Assembly (NCBI RefSeq): GCF_020731285.1 | Contig: NZ_JAJFOW010000005.1 | Span: forward strand, 1-64,000 | Direction: 5' to 3' | DNA: 64,000 nucleotides | DNA from: Cohnella baijiui | Lineage (GTDB): Bacteria > Bacillota > Bacilli > Paenibacillales > Paenibacillaceae | Part shown: positions 7,844-15,609 of the stretch, one piece after another | Numbering within the stretch: position 1 is the first letter of the stretch | Layout of the letters: the number at the start of each line of letters is the position of its first letter | Notes under the pieces: generated by a model | Databases searched by the model: none | Seen by the model: the letters and a program-made list of their open reading frames with translations, nothing else | Told to the model about the DNA's origin: nothing | Translations under genes and position numbers: made by a program

Positions 7844-8971
7844 GTGGCGGACAAGAAGGACTTTTACGAAACGCTCGGCGTCGGCCGGAACGCCTCCGCG
7901 GACGAGGTTAAAAAAGCGTACCGCAACTTGGCGCGCAAGTATCACCCGGACGTGAACAAGGAGCCGGACGCGGAGGAGAAGTTCAAGGAAGTCAAGGAAG
8001 CGTACGACGTGCTGAGCGACGACCAGAAGCGCGCCCGCTACGACCAGTACGGCCACGAGGATCCGATGGCGGGCTTCGGCGGCGGCGCGGGCGGACAAGG
8101 CGATTTCGGCGGCTTCGGCGACATATTCGATATGTTTTTCGGCGGCGGAGGCGGCGGTCGGCGCGACCCGAACGCGCCGCAGCGCGGTAACGACCTGCAA
8201 TATACGATGACCATCGAGTTTAAGGAAGCGGTGTTCGGCAAAGAGACGGACATCACGATTCCCCGTACCGAGTCGTGCGACCACTGTCACGGCAGCGGGG
8301 CCAAGCCGGGGACGAAGGTCGAGAACTGCTCGACCTGCCGCGGCACCGGCCAGCAGGAAGTGGCGCAGAACACGCCGTTCGGCCGCATCGTAAACCGTCG
8401 CCCCTGCGCGACGTGCGGCGGGCGCGGCAAGATCATCCGCGAACGCTGCAACGTCTGCGGCGGCAGCGGCCAAGTGAAGAAGCAGCGCAAGATTCACGTC
8501 AAAATCCCGGCCGGCGTCGACGACGGCTCGCAGCTGCGCGTCAGCGGCGAAGGGGAAGGCGGCCAGCGCGGCGGTCCCCCGGGCGACCTGTACATCGTGC
8601 TGCGCGTAAAGGCGCACGACTTCTTCGAGCGCGACGGCGACGACATCTACTGCGAAGTGCCGCTTACATTTACTCAGGCGGCACTCGGCGACGAAATCGA
8701 GATCCCGACGCTGAACGAAAAGGTGAAGCTCAAAATCCCGGCCGGCACGCAGACGGGCACCTATTTCCGCCTGAAGGGCAAAGGCGTGCCGAAGCTGCGC
8801 GGTTACGGCCAGGGCGACCAGCACGTCAAGGTGACGATCGTCACCCCGACGAACCTGAGCGACGAGCAGAAGGACTTGCTGCGCGACTTCGGTGCCAAAA
8901 GCGGCGAGTCGACGCACGAGCAGCACCAGTCGATTTTCGAACGCATGAAAAAAGCCATTCTCGGCGACTAA
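7844..8971 (+). CDS. dnaJ: Co-chaperone DnaJ (Hsp40)
   Basis: A 375-residue type I J-protein that delivers substrates to DnaK and triggers its ATPase. The J-domain (residues 1-70) has the HPD tripeptide in [11 protein letters not shown] Gly/Phe-rich region follows ([17 protein letters not shown]). Four zinc-binding CxxCxGxG repeats are present ([32 protein letters not shown]), then the two beta-barrel client domains. It starts with GTG, preceded by GGAGGTGGAGGA. Last gene of the CIRCE operon; a terminator follows 25 bp after its stop. Confidence 0.98.
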   Translation: MADKKDFYETLGVGRNASADEVKKAYRNLARKYHPDVNKEPDAEEKFKEVKEAYDVLSDDQKRARYDQYGHEDPMAGFGGGAGGQGDFGGFGDIFDMFFGGGGGGRRDPNAPQRGNDLQYTMTIEFKEAVFGKETDITIPRTESCDHCHGSGAKPGTKVENCSTCRGTGQQEVAQNTPFGRIVNRRPCATCGGRGKIIRERCNVCGGSGQVKKQRKIHVKIPAGVDDGSQLRVSGEGEGGQRGGPPGDLYIVLRVKAHDFFERDGDDIYCEVPLTFTQAALGDEIEIPTLNEKVKLKIPAGTQTGTYFRLKGKGVPKLRGYGQGDQHVKVTIVTPTNLSDEQKDLLRDFGAKSGESTHEQHQSIFERMKKAILGD

Positions 8972-8990
8972 GCGGCGCGCTCTCGCACGC

Positions 8991-9670
8991 CTATCGAAGG
9001 CCTCCCTGCCCTTGCGGCGCGGGGGCCTTTTTGGCTTCAACCCGCTCGAGAAAGTGCCCGACGCTGATTTTTTTGGCCAGCGCATAGGAGGGGTAGATCT
9101 GATGGGCCGTGAGAAAAGGGCCGAGCACCGTAATGGAGATCAGAACGACGAGAAGAAGGACGAAACCTCCGATCGCGACGGCGAGAAGGAAGTCTCGCGC
9201 CAGCTTTCGCGACGGTCGCACGACGGGCCACAACATCGCGAAAACGATCAGCTCCGCGAACGGATAGGACCCGGACGATGCAGCGCTTCCCGGCAGCCGT
9301 CCAGGAGCAGGATGACGTTGCCGGAGAGCAGCCCGTCGTATAGCCTGGACATGTCCGCGAGCGAGCGGATGTCGCCGGCGCTCAGCACGTCTTCGCGAAG
9401 TTGGGTCAGCGGGTCTTCGACCGTCGAATTCGGCCATTCGTCGAGCCGCTTGAGCCGCTGCATCGGCTCCACGATCGTGCTGTGGACGAGTTGGCTGTCC
9501 GCCAAACCGTCCATGTAGACCACGGCCGTCCGCTTGCCGCCCGGCAGCGTCATTTCTTTGACGATCAGATCCTGGCTGTCGCCGAGCGCGGCGCGGATCG
9601 CTTCGAGACTTCGCGAAACGGCCGGATCGATCGGCGGGGAGCCGGCCGCGGCGGCCTTGGCGCCGGACAT
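8991..9670 (-). pseudogene. Spore-germination remnant: gerA-type 5' end joined to an internal gerB-type segment
   Basis: Two family pieces lie on the minus strand in different frames. From the ATG at 9670 (AAAGGGGG upstream), about 130 codons match the N-terminus of GerA-family germinant-receptor A subunits: SLEAIRAALGDSQDLIVKEM, VVYMDGLADSQLVHSTIVEP and LLSGNVILLLDGCREAL. The match stops near 9285, where full A subunits run on for some 350 residues. From about 9275 to 9035 another frame matches the middle of GerB-type permeases (FAELIVFAMLWPV, VLGPFLTAHQIYPSYALAKK, ISVGHFLERVEA). The gerB part ends at the dnaJ terminator. One deletion across a gerA-gerB operon explains this. It cannot encode a working receptor. 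Confidence 0.85.
8997..9032 (+). terminator. Terminator of the hrcA-dnaJ operon
   Basis: AAGGCCTCC and GGGGGCCTT form a 9-bp stem (one G-U) followed by TTTTGG. It lies 25 bp after the dnaJ stop. Confidence 0.85.
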
Positions 9671-9737
9671 CGGCTGGCCCCCTTTCTTCACGGTTTTTCC
9701 TAATATAACCTAGGCAGTGATTTCCTATCACGAAACC

Positions 9738-9766
9738 GCATAACCCCCTGCCGAACGCGCACCCTA
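9738..9766 (+). promoter_or_regulatory. Candidate forespore (sigma-G/F type) promoter
   Basis: GCATA (9738-9742), a 17-bp spacer and CACCCTA (9760-9766) resemble the sigma-G pattern GHATR-N17/18-CATNHTA with one mismatch. It lies 55 bp before the YfhD-like gene. A perfect 12-bp palindrome, TTTTCGCGAAAA (9792-9803), lies between. No good sigma-A promoter is seen here. Confidence 0.33.
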
Positions 9767-9820
9767 CGTCGAAGGCGTGCCAGAAACGCTATTTTCGCGA
9801 AAACGGGAGGAATCAGACGT

Positions 9821-9976
9821 ATGACCGATAAACGAAACGAAGCGGGCCGGACGCTTCCGACCGCTAAAGAGGAGGACGTCGAATTTGCGCGGGAGCGCGC
9901 GGATGCGGACGATCTCGAAGCGCTGGAGCGGGCCGAGGCGGCGGACCGGCGCGCCGCCGAGTACGAAGGGACGTGA
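9821..9976 (+). CDS. Small YfhD-like protein
   Basis: A 51-residue hydrophilic protein: MTDKRNEAGRTLP, then DVEFARERADADDLEAL and ERAEAADRRA. The DVEF...DADDLEA..RAEAADRR pattern matches the small YfhD family of Bacillales, whose function is not established. GGGAGG precedes the ATG. Its last codons overlap the next small gene (GTGA), so the two are probably translated together. A possible forespore-type promoter lies upstream. It was too short for a routine length cut-off, but start, family match and coupling support it. Confidence 0.75.
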   Translation: MTDKRNEAGRTLPTAKEEDVEFARERADADDLEALERAEAADRRAAEYEGT

Positions 9977-10314
9977 CGGCGTTGGACATGCAACGCTTGG
10001 AGGCGAGCTTCGCCTCGCAGGAGCAGGCCGAGGCGGCGGTCCGCAAGCTCGCGTCGCTGCGCGGCAACCGGTTTCGCCTGTCGCGGGCCGGCGCCGGCGA
10101 GTCGGGCGGAGAATACGTCGAGTCGAACGCGCAAATGAATGCCGTGGCGAACGCGCTCCTCTACGGGGGAACCGAGCTGGAAATGGCAGATGAACCGGGG
10201 AGCGCGCCGGGCGGCTCCGCCGCCGCGGCGTTTACCCTGTCGGTCGACGTGCCCGCCGAAGCGGCCGAGCAAGCCCGCCAAGTCGTGACGCAGGCCGGCG
10301 GCTCGCTGATCTAG
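9973..10314 (+). CDS. Conserved-looking small protein of unknown function
   Basis: A 113-residue acidic soluble protein that I do not recognise. The N-terminal half (LEASFASQEQAEAAVRKLAS, then RGNRFRLSR) looks like an alpha/beta half-domain. The C-terminal strand-helix FTLSVDVPAEAAEQARQVV ends TQAGGSLI, the style of ferredoxin-like or ACT-like small domains. The middle is Gly/Ala rich. The GTG at 9973 overlaps the YfhD-like stop; AAGGGA is only about 3 nt before it, so the TTG at 9982 or ATG at 9988 may be the true start. A strong terminator follows, making a two-gene transcript. Confidence 0.65.
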   Translation: MTALDMQRLEASFASQEQAEAAVRKLASLRGNRFRLSRAGAGESGGEYVESNAQMNAVANALLYGGTELEMADEPGSAPGGSAAAAFTLSVDVPAEAAEQARQVVTQAGGSLI

Positions 10315-10345
10315 CGCGCCCGACCTTCCCGGCTGCGGATGGACG

Positions 10346-10376
10346 AACGGACCCGATCGCGGCGGGTCCGTTTTCT
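10346..10376 (+). terminator. Terminator after the YfhD-like pair
   Basis: AACGGACCC (10346-10354) and GGGTCCGTT (10364-10372) form a perfect 9-bp stem followed by a T-rich run (TTTTCTTTTG). Confidence 0.92.
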
Positions 10377-10377
10377 T

Positions 10378-10407
10378 TTGCGTCCGCTTCCGAGGTAGAT
10401 GTATAAT
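10378..10407 (+). promoter_or_regulatory. Sigma-A promoter for prmA
   Basis: Perfect -10 TATAAT (10402-10407) with TTGCGT 18 bp upstream. It starts directly after the terminator of the previous unit and ends 31 bp before the prmA start. Confidence 0.7.
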
Positions 10408-10438
10408 GGGGGTCAATGACGCTTAGGAGGAAACGGAA

Positions 10439-11422
10439 TTGCGCTGGTTCGAAGTCACCGTCGTCGCGGCGGAGCAAGCACAGGAAATGATCGCTCACTA
10501 TATGCACGAAATGGGCGCGGGCGGCGTGTCCATCGAGGAATCTTGGTCGCCCGACAAGCCGAGGGACACGTCTCTCGGCCAGTGGTACGACAAGCCGCTG
10601 AACGACATACCGGCCGGGCTGGCCGAGATCAAAGGCTACTTTACCGAGGAGTCCGACGCGGGCGTTGTCGTGGAAGAGCTGTCGATCGCGATCCGCGGAC
10701 TGCCGGAATTCGGCTACGATGCGGGAGATTTTACGATCGGGACGCGCGAGGTGCACGAGGACGACTGGGCGCACGCATGGAAGAAGTACTTCAAGCCGCT
10801 GCCGGTGTCCGAGCGGCTCACGATCAAGCCGACGTGGGAAGCCTACGATCCTCGCCCGGACGAGCTCGTCATCGAGCTGGATCCCGGCATGGCATTCGGG
10901 ACCGGCACCCATCCGACGACCGCGCTCTGCCTCCGGACGCTCGAAGGCGCCATCCGCGGAGGCGATACGGTGATCGACGTCGGGACCGGCTCCGGCATTC
11001 TCGCGATCGGGGCGATGAAGCTCGGAGCCAAAGGCGTGCTCGCGCTCGATCTCGATCCGATCGCCATCTCCAGCGCCACGGAAAACGTGAAGCTGAACGG
11101 GCTGGAGAACGATATCGAAGTGCGGCTGAGCGATCTGCTGGGCGTGCTGCGGTCGGACGACGCGGGTGCCGCCGCCGATCGCGTGCGGCCGCCCGTGGAT
11201 CTCGTCGTGGCCAACATTCTGGCCGAGATCATACTGCTGTTTATCGCGGACGTCATGGACGTGCTGAAGCCGGGCGGCATTTACATCGCCAGCGGCATCT
11301 ACAAAAACAAAGAAGAGGACGTTGAAGCGGGGCTGCTGGCCGCGGGCTTCGAGATCGTCGACCGCGTCCGCCAGGACGACTGGATCGCGTTCGTGGCGGG
11401 CAAGCCGAAGGGAGACGCGTAG
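10439..11422 (+). CDS. prmA: Ribosomal protein L11 methyltransferase PrmA
   Basis: A 327-residue SAM-dependent enzyme that trimethylates ribosomal protein L11. The N-terminal recognition domain begins MRWFEVTVVAAEQAQEMIAH. The linker DDWAHAWKKYFKPLPVSERL and the GMAFGTGTHPTT motif are PrmA hallmarks. The SAM site VIDVGTGSGILAIGA (about residues 178-192) and the VVANILAEII catalytic loop are present. It uses TTG as start, preceded by TAGGAGG. In Bacillales prmA often follows dnaJ, as here, although the germination remnant and two small genes intervene. Its stop abuts the next ATG. Confidence 0.97.
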   Translation: MRWFEVTVVAAEQAQEMIAHYMHEMGAGGVSIEESWSPDKPRDTSLGQWYDKPLNDIPAGLAEIKGYFTEESDAGVVVEELSIAIRGLPEFGYDAGDFTIGTREVHEDDWAHAWKKYFKPLPVSERLTIKPTWEAYDPRPDELVIELDPGMAFGTGTHPTTALCLRTLEGAIRGGDTVIDVGTGSGILAIGAMKLGAKGVLALDLDPIAISSATENVKLNGLENDIEVRLSDLLGVLRSDDAGAAADRVRPPVDLVVANILAEIILLFIADVMDVLKPGGIYIASGIYKNKEEDVEAGLLAAGFEIVDRVRQDDWIAFVAGKPKGDA

Positions 11423-12112
11423 ATGAGCTTATTCTGGTTCCCGCTCGCGGAACTGCCGTTCGTCATCTTGACGATGCTGATCGCTTTTACGGTGCACGAA
11501 TTCGCGCATGCCTGGACTGCCTACAAGTTCGGCGATACGACCGCCTACGAGCAAGGGCGGGTGACGCTGAACCCGATGGCCCACATCGACCTGTTCGGCC
11601 TGCTGTTTCTGCTCGTCGCCGGCTTCGGTTGGGCGAAGCCCGTGCCCGTCCGGCGCAGCCGCTTCAAACGGCCCCGGCTGATGAACATCATGGTCACGGC
11701 CGCCGGCCCCGTCAGCAATCTGCTCATGGCCTTTATCGGTTTATTCATTTATTTCCTGCTGATCAAGCTCCACGCGTTCGACCACTCGGACGCCCTGTAC
11801 GAGACGGTCAGCACGTTTTTGATCAAATACTTCGTCAGCATTAACGTGACGCTGTTCCTGTTCAACCTGATTCCGCTGCCGCCGCTGGACGGCTACCGGA
11901 TCGTCGAGGAATTCGCTTCGATGCGTTTGCGGATGAAGCTGGTTCAGTACGAGCAGTGGGGCGCATTTATTTTTCTCCTCTTTATCTTTTTGCCGCCGCT
12001 GCGCGCGGTGACGCTGACTCCGCTGTTTTCGCTGGGCAATCCCATCATTCAAAACATGGCGGAATTTTGCGTGCGGGTGCTCGGCATCGGACGCACGCTG
12101 CTCGTCGCCTGA
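11423..12112 (+). CDS. Site-2-protease-family (M50) membrane metalloprotease
   Basis: A 229-residue integral membrane protein with four to six hydrophobic segments. The zinc motif HEFAH lies at about residues 27-31 in the first segment (AFTVHEFAHAWTAYKFGD). NPMAHIDLFG follows, and the third ligand motif LIPLPPLDGYRI is near residue 150. This is the short YwhC-like M50 group. Substrates are unknown; such proteases cut within the membrane. The ATG directly follows the prmA stop, so it is co-translated with prmA. Confidence 0.88.
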   Translation: MSLFWFPLAELPFVILTMLIAFTVHEFAHAWTAYKFGDTTAYEQGRVTLNPMAHIDLFGLLFLLVAGFGWAKPVPVRRSRFKRPRLMNIMVTAAGPVSNLLMAFIGLFIYFLLIKLHAFDHSDALYETVSTFLIKYFVSINVTLFLFNLIPLPPLDGYRIVEEFASMRLRMKLVQYEQWGAFIFLLFIFLPPLRAVTLTPLFSLGNPIIQNMAEFCVRVLGIGRTLLVA

Positions 12113-12222
12113 CCGGCGGGCCGGCCGTCTCCCAGTTGCTGGAGAACCGCGGCGCCCGGTAGCGTCCGCGCGCGAATCGCGGTATGATGGGGGATGGACA
12201 ACTTGCGAGAGGACAATCGATC

Positions 12223-12990
12223 ATGCAGCGTTATTTCGTCACGCCGGCCGGGCTGACCGAAACGGAGGTCGTCCTGGAAGGCGACGATGCCCGCCATCTG
12301 GCGACGGTCATGCGGGCGAAAGCCGGCGATCCGTTCGTCGCTTGCGACGGCGAAGGCACCGAATACGTCGCCGAAGCGGCGGAAGTGTCGCCGGGGCGCG
12401 TCGTCGGCCGGATCGTTCAACGGCGCGCTTCCGCAAGCGAGATGCGATGGCGCGTCACGGTGGCGCAGAGCCTGCCGAAGGGCGACAAGCTCGAGACCGT
12501 CATCCAGAAAGGGACCGAAGCCGGCGCGTATGCGTTTCAGCCGTTCCTATCTCGGCGCACCGTCGTCCAATACGACGACCGCAAGGAAGCGAAACGCGTC
12601 GAGCGCTGGCGCAAAATCGCCAAGGAAGCGGCCGAGCAGGCCCATCGCGGCCGGGTGCCGGAAGTGGGGGCGGTCGCCTCTTGGAAGGCGCTGCTCGCGG
12701 GATTCGCGGAGTATGACGCCGTGTGGCTCTGCTACGAGGAGGAAGGACGCGCCGGCGTCGGGCTGAAGCCCGTCCTGCGGGCGTTCGGGTCGTCCCTGGG
12801 CGAAGGCGAGACGCCTAATCTGCTGCTCGTCGTCGGCCCCGAAGGCGGCTTCGCGCCCGAGGAAGCGGAGCAGGCGATCGCGGCCGGAGCCGCATGCGTC
12901 GGTTTGGGACGGCGTATCCTGCGTACAGAGACGGCGGCGCTCGTGGCGCTCGCCGCGATCGGATACGAGTCCGGAGAAATGGGAGGGTAA
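12223..12990 (+). CDS. rsmE: 16S rRNA (uracil-1498-N3)-methyltransferase RsmE
   Basis: A 255-residue SPOUT enzyme. The N-terminal PUA-like domain shows MQRYFVTP and GDDARHLATVMRAKAGDP. The catalytic trefoil knot is visible at the C-terminus: LLLVVGPEGGFAPEEAEQAI and LGRRILRTETAALVALAAI. I chose the ATG at 12223 because GCGAGAGGA precedes it; the upstream extension has no site. It is followed 6 bp later by mtaB, the usual Bacillales arrangement (yqeU-yqeV). Confidence 0.95.
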   Translation: MQRYFVTPAGLTETEVVLEGDDARHLATVMRAKAGDPFVACDGEGTEYVAEAAEVSPGRVVGRIVQRRASASEMRWRVTVAQSLPKGDKLETVIQKGTEAGAYAFQPFLSRRTVVQYDDRKEAKRVERWRKIAKEAAEQAHRGRVPEVGAVASWKALLAGFAEYDAVWLCYEEEGRAGVGLKPVLRAFGSSLGEGETPNLLLVVGPEGGFAPEEAEQAIAAGAACVGLGRRILRTETAALVALAAIGYESGEMGG

Positions 12991-12996
12991 GCGGCC

Positions 12997-14346
12997 ATGT
13001 CTACAGTGGCGTTTTATACATTGGGCTGCAAAGTCAACTTCTACGATACGGAAGCGATGTGGCAGCTGTTTAAAAACGAAGGCTACGAACAAGTCGATTT
13101 CGAGGCGGCGACGGCCGACGTTTACGTCATCAATACGTGCACCGTCACGAATACCGGCGACAAAAAAAGCCGGCAGATCATCCGCCGCGCCGTGCGCCGC
13201 AACCCGGACGCGGTCATCGCCGTGACCGGCTGCTATGCGCAGACGTCGCCGGCGGAGATCATGGCGATCGAAGGCGTCGATCTGGTCGTCGGGACGCAGG
13301 ATCGCGACAAGCTGATGACTTACGTCTCGCAGATCCAGGCCGAGCGCAAGCCGATCAACGCCGTGCGCAATATCATGAAGACGCGCACGTTCGAGGAGCT
13401 CGACGTGCCGGATTTCGCGGATCATACCCGCGCGTTCCTGAAAATCCAGGAGGGCTGCAACAACTTCTGCACCTTCTGCATCATTCCTTGGTCGCGCGGC
13501 CTGTCCCGCAGCCGGGATCCGGAAAGCGTGCTGAGCCAGGCCCGCCAACTGGTCGCTTCAGGCTACAAGGAGATCGTGCTGACGGGCATCCATACCGGCG
13601 GCTACGGGGACGATCTCGAGAACTATCGGCTGAGCGACCTGCTCGCCGATCTCGATCGGATCGAAGGGCTGGAGCGCATCCGCATCAGCTCGATCGAGGC
13701 GAGCCAGATCGACGACGCCATGATCGCCGTGCTGAACAGCTCGTCCAAGATGTGCCGCCATCTGCACATTCCGCTCCAGGCGGGGGACGACGAGATTTTG
13801 AAGCGGATGCGCCGCAAGTACACGACCGCCGAGTTCGCCGAGAAGATCGCGAAGATCAAGGCGGCCATGCCGGGCGTCGCGATCACGACGGACGTCATCG
13901 TCGGCTTCCCGGGCGAGACGGAGGCCCATTACGAGAACGGCTACCGCTTCATGGAGGAGATCGGCTTCGCCGAAATGCACGTCTTCCCTTACTCCAAACG
14001 GACGGGCACGCCGGCGGCGCGCATGGAGGATCAAGTCGATGAGGAAGTGAAGCACGAGCGCGTGCACCGGCTCATCGACCTGTCCGAGCGGATGCAGGCG
14101 GCGTACGCGGACGAATGGGTCGGACGCGTCGTCGAGATCATCCCCGAACGCGGGGAGAAGGGCGAAGCCGGCAGCGGCCTCATGTCGGGCCACTCCGACA
14201 ACTACCTGAACGTCGTCTTCCGCGGCGACCCGTCTCTGGTCGGCAAGCTGTGCCGCGTGCGCGTCGTCGAAGGCGGCGTGAACGAGGTGCGCGGCGAGCT
14301 GCTCGAGGTGCGGGAGAACGCCGGCGCGATGGCTGCCAACGCCTGA
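12997..14346 (+). CDS. mtaB: tRNA t6A37 methylthiotransferase MtaB
   Basis: A 449-residue radical-SAM enzyme that adds a methylthio group to t6A at position 37 of ANN-reading tRNAs. Three N-terminal cysteines of the first cluster are in YTLGCKVNFYDTEA, NTCTVTNTGDKKS and VTGCYAQTSP. The radical-SAM triad is EGCNNFCTFCIIPWSRG. VIVGFPGETE and a C-terminal TRAM-like domain (about residues 370-440) complete the MTTase architecture. Translationally tight with rsmE. A very strong terminator follows. Confidence 0.97.
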   Translation: MSTVAFYTLGCKVNFYDTEAMWQLFKNEGYEQVDFEAATADVYVINTCTVTNTGDKKSRQIIRRAVRRNPDAVIAVTGCYAQTSPAEIMAIEGVDLVVGTQDRDKLMTYVSQIQAERKPINAVRNIMKTRTFEELDVPDFADHTRAFLKIQEGCNNFCTFCIIPWSRGLSRSRDPESVLSQARQLVASGYKEIVLTGIHTGGYGDDLENYRLSDLLADLDRIEGLERIRISSIEASQIDDAMIAVLNSSSKMCRHLHIPLQAGDDEILKRMRRKYTTAEFAEKIAKIKAAMPGVAITTDVIVGFPGETEAHYENGYRFMEEIGFAEMHVFPYSKRTGTPAARMEDQVDEEVKHERVHRLIDLSERMQAAYADEWVGRVVEIIPERGEKGEAGSGLMSGHSDNYLNVVFRGDPSLVGKLCRVRVVEGGVNEVRGELLEVRENAGAMAANA

Positions 14347-14366
14347 CCAACCAGGAAAACATGCCG

Positions 14367-14423
14367 AGATTTCACCCGGCCCGCGGGACGCCTCGAGGCG
14401 CTGCGCCGGGTTGAAATCTTTTG
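14367..14423 (+). terminator. Long terminator after mtaB
   Basis: AGATTTCA-CCCGGC (14367-14380) pairs with GCCGGG-TTGAAATCT (14405-14419) with a single-base bulge. A CGCCTCGAGGCG palindrome caps the stem, and TTTGTTG follows. It separates mtaB from the Nudix-DeoC gene, whose ribosome binding site lies only some 10 bp beyond. Confidence 0.85.
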
Positions 14424-14447
14424 TTGTACATACGAGGAGGAGTCGGA

Positions 14448-15593
14448 ATGAAAGAGATATCGGCGGGCGGCGTCGTTTACCGCAACCGGGACGGCAAGCT
14501 GGAAGTGCAATTGATCGAGGACCGGTTCGGCAAAATGACGCTGGCCAAAGGAAAGATGGAGCCGGGCGAAACGATCGAGGAGACGGCGCTTCGGGAAATT
14601 CGGGAGGAGACGGGCATTGCCGGGCGCATCCGCCAGCCGCTGTCGGTCATCCGCTACCAATACGAGGCGGCCGACCGGGTCACGGTGCAAAAGGAAGTCC
14701 ACTACTTCCTGGTGGAAGCGAGCGAAGGCGCGCTGCAGGCCCAAGTGGAGGAGATCAAAGGCGTCGCCTGGTACGCGCCCGAGGAGAGCTGGCGCCTGCA
14801 GCGGTCCGGCGGCTACGACAACAACGACGAAGTGCTCCGCCTGGCGCTCCAAGCGCTCGGATACGCGCCCGAGGAAGCGGCGGGCGGCGCTTCGCGGGGA
14901 CGCTTCCCGTTCTGGACGCCGGGACAGTCGATCGCGCCGTTCATCGATCATACGCTGCTCAAGGCGGAAGCGCGGACCGCGGACTTCGTCAAGCTGTGCG
15001 AAGAAGCGCTCGCCCACCGGTTTTTCAGCGTGTGCGTGAACGGCCGCTGGGTCCGGCTTTGCCGCGAACAGCTTTCCGGCACGGACGTGAAGGTGTGCGC
15101 GGTCGTCGGCTTCCCGCTCGGAGCGGGCGCGACGCGGGCCAAGGCGTTCGAGGCGGCTGCCGCCGTTGAGGACGGCGCGTCGGAGATCGACATGGTCATC
15201 GCGATCGGCAAGCTGCTGGACCGCGACTTCGACTCGGTGCAGCGCGACATCGCGTCGGTCGTCCAAGCCGTCCAGGGCGGCGCGCTCGTCAAAGTCATCC
15301 TGGAAACGGGCGCCCTCACGGACGAGCTGAAGCAGGAGGCTTGCCGCCTGTCGGAGGCGGCGGGCGCCGATTTCGTCAAGACGTCGACGGGTTTCGGGCC
15401 GGGCGGCGCGACTGAGGCGGACATCCGCCTGATGCGCGGGTCCGTTTCGGCCCGCCTCGGGGTGAAGGCATCCGGCGGCGTCCGCGATGCGGACACCGCT
15501 GCCCGGATGCTGCTGGCCGGCGCGAGCCGCATCGGCACGAGCTCCGGCATCGCCATCATCGGCGGCGGCGCGGCCGCCGCGGGCAGTTATTAA
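14448..15593 (+). CDS. Nudix hydrolase / deoxyribose-phosphate aldolase fusion
   Basis: A 381-residue two-domain protein. Residues 1 to about 145 are a Nudix hydrolase with an intact box: GKMEPGE, seven residues, then REIREETGI. A linker (GGASRGRFPFWTPG) leads into a complete DeoC domain from about residue 160 (IAPFIDHTLLKAEA, VVGFPLGA, EIDMVI, KVILETG, ADFVKTSTGFGPGGAT, VKASGGVRD). The Schiff-base lysine is K311, and K340 in VKASGG is the second active-site lysine. DeoC splits deoxyribose 5-phosphate to glyceraldehyde 3-phosphate and acetaldehyde. The Nudix half may hydrolyse a nucleotide or sugar diphosphate, so nucleotide salvage is plausible. There is no stop or frameshift between halves. 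GAGGAGG precedes the ATG. Confidence 0.9.
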   Translation: MKEISAGGVVYRNRDGKLEVQLIEDRFGKMTLAKGKMEPGETIEETALREIREETGIAGRIRQPLSVIRYQYEAADRVTVQKEVHYFLVEASEGALQAQVEEIKGVAWYAPEESWRLQRSGGYDNNDEVLRLALQALGYAPEEAAGGASRGRFPFWTPGQSIAPFIDHTLLKAEARTADFVKLCEEALAHRFFSVCVNGRWVRLCREQLSGTDVKVCAVVGFPLGAGATRAKAFEAAAAVEDGASEIDMVIAIGKLLDRDFDSVQRDIASVVQAVQGGALVKVILETGALTDELKQEACRLSEAAGADFVKTSTGFGPGGATEADIRLMRGSVSARLGVKASGGVRDADTAARMLLAGASRIGTSSGIAIIGGGAAAAGSY

Positions 15594-15609
15594 ATAGGGA
15601 GCCCGCGCG

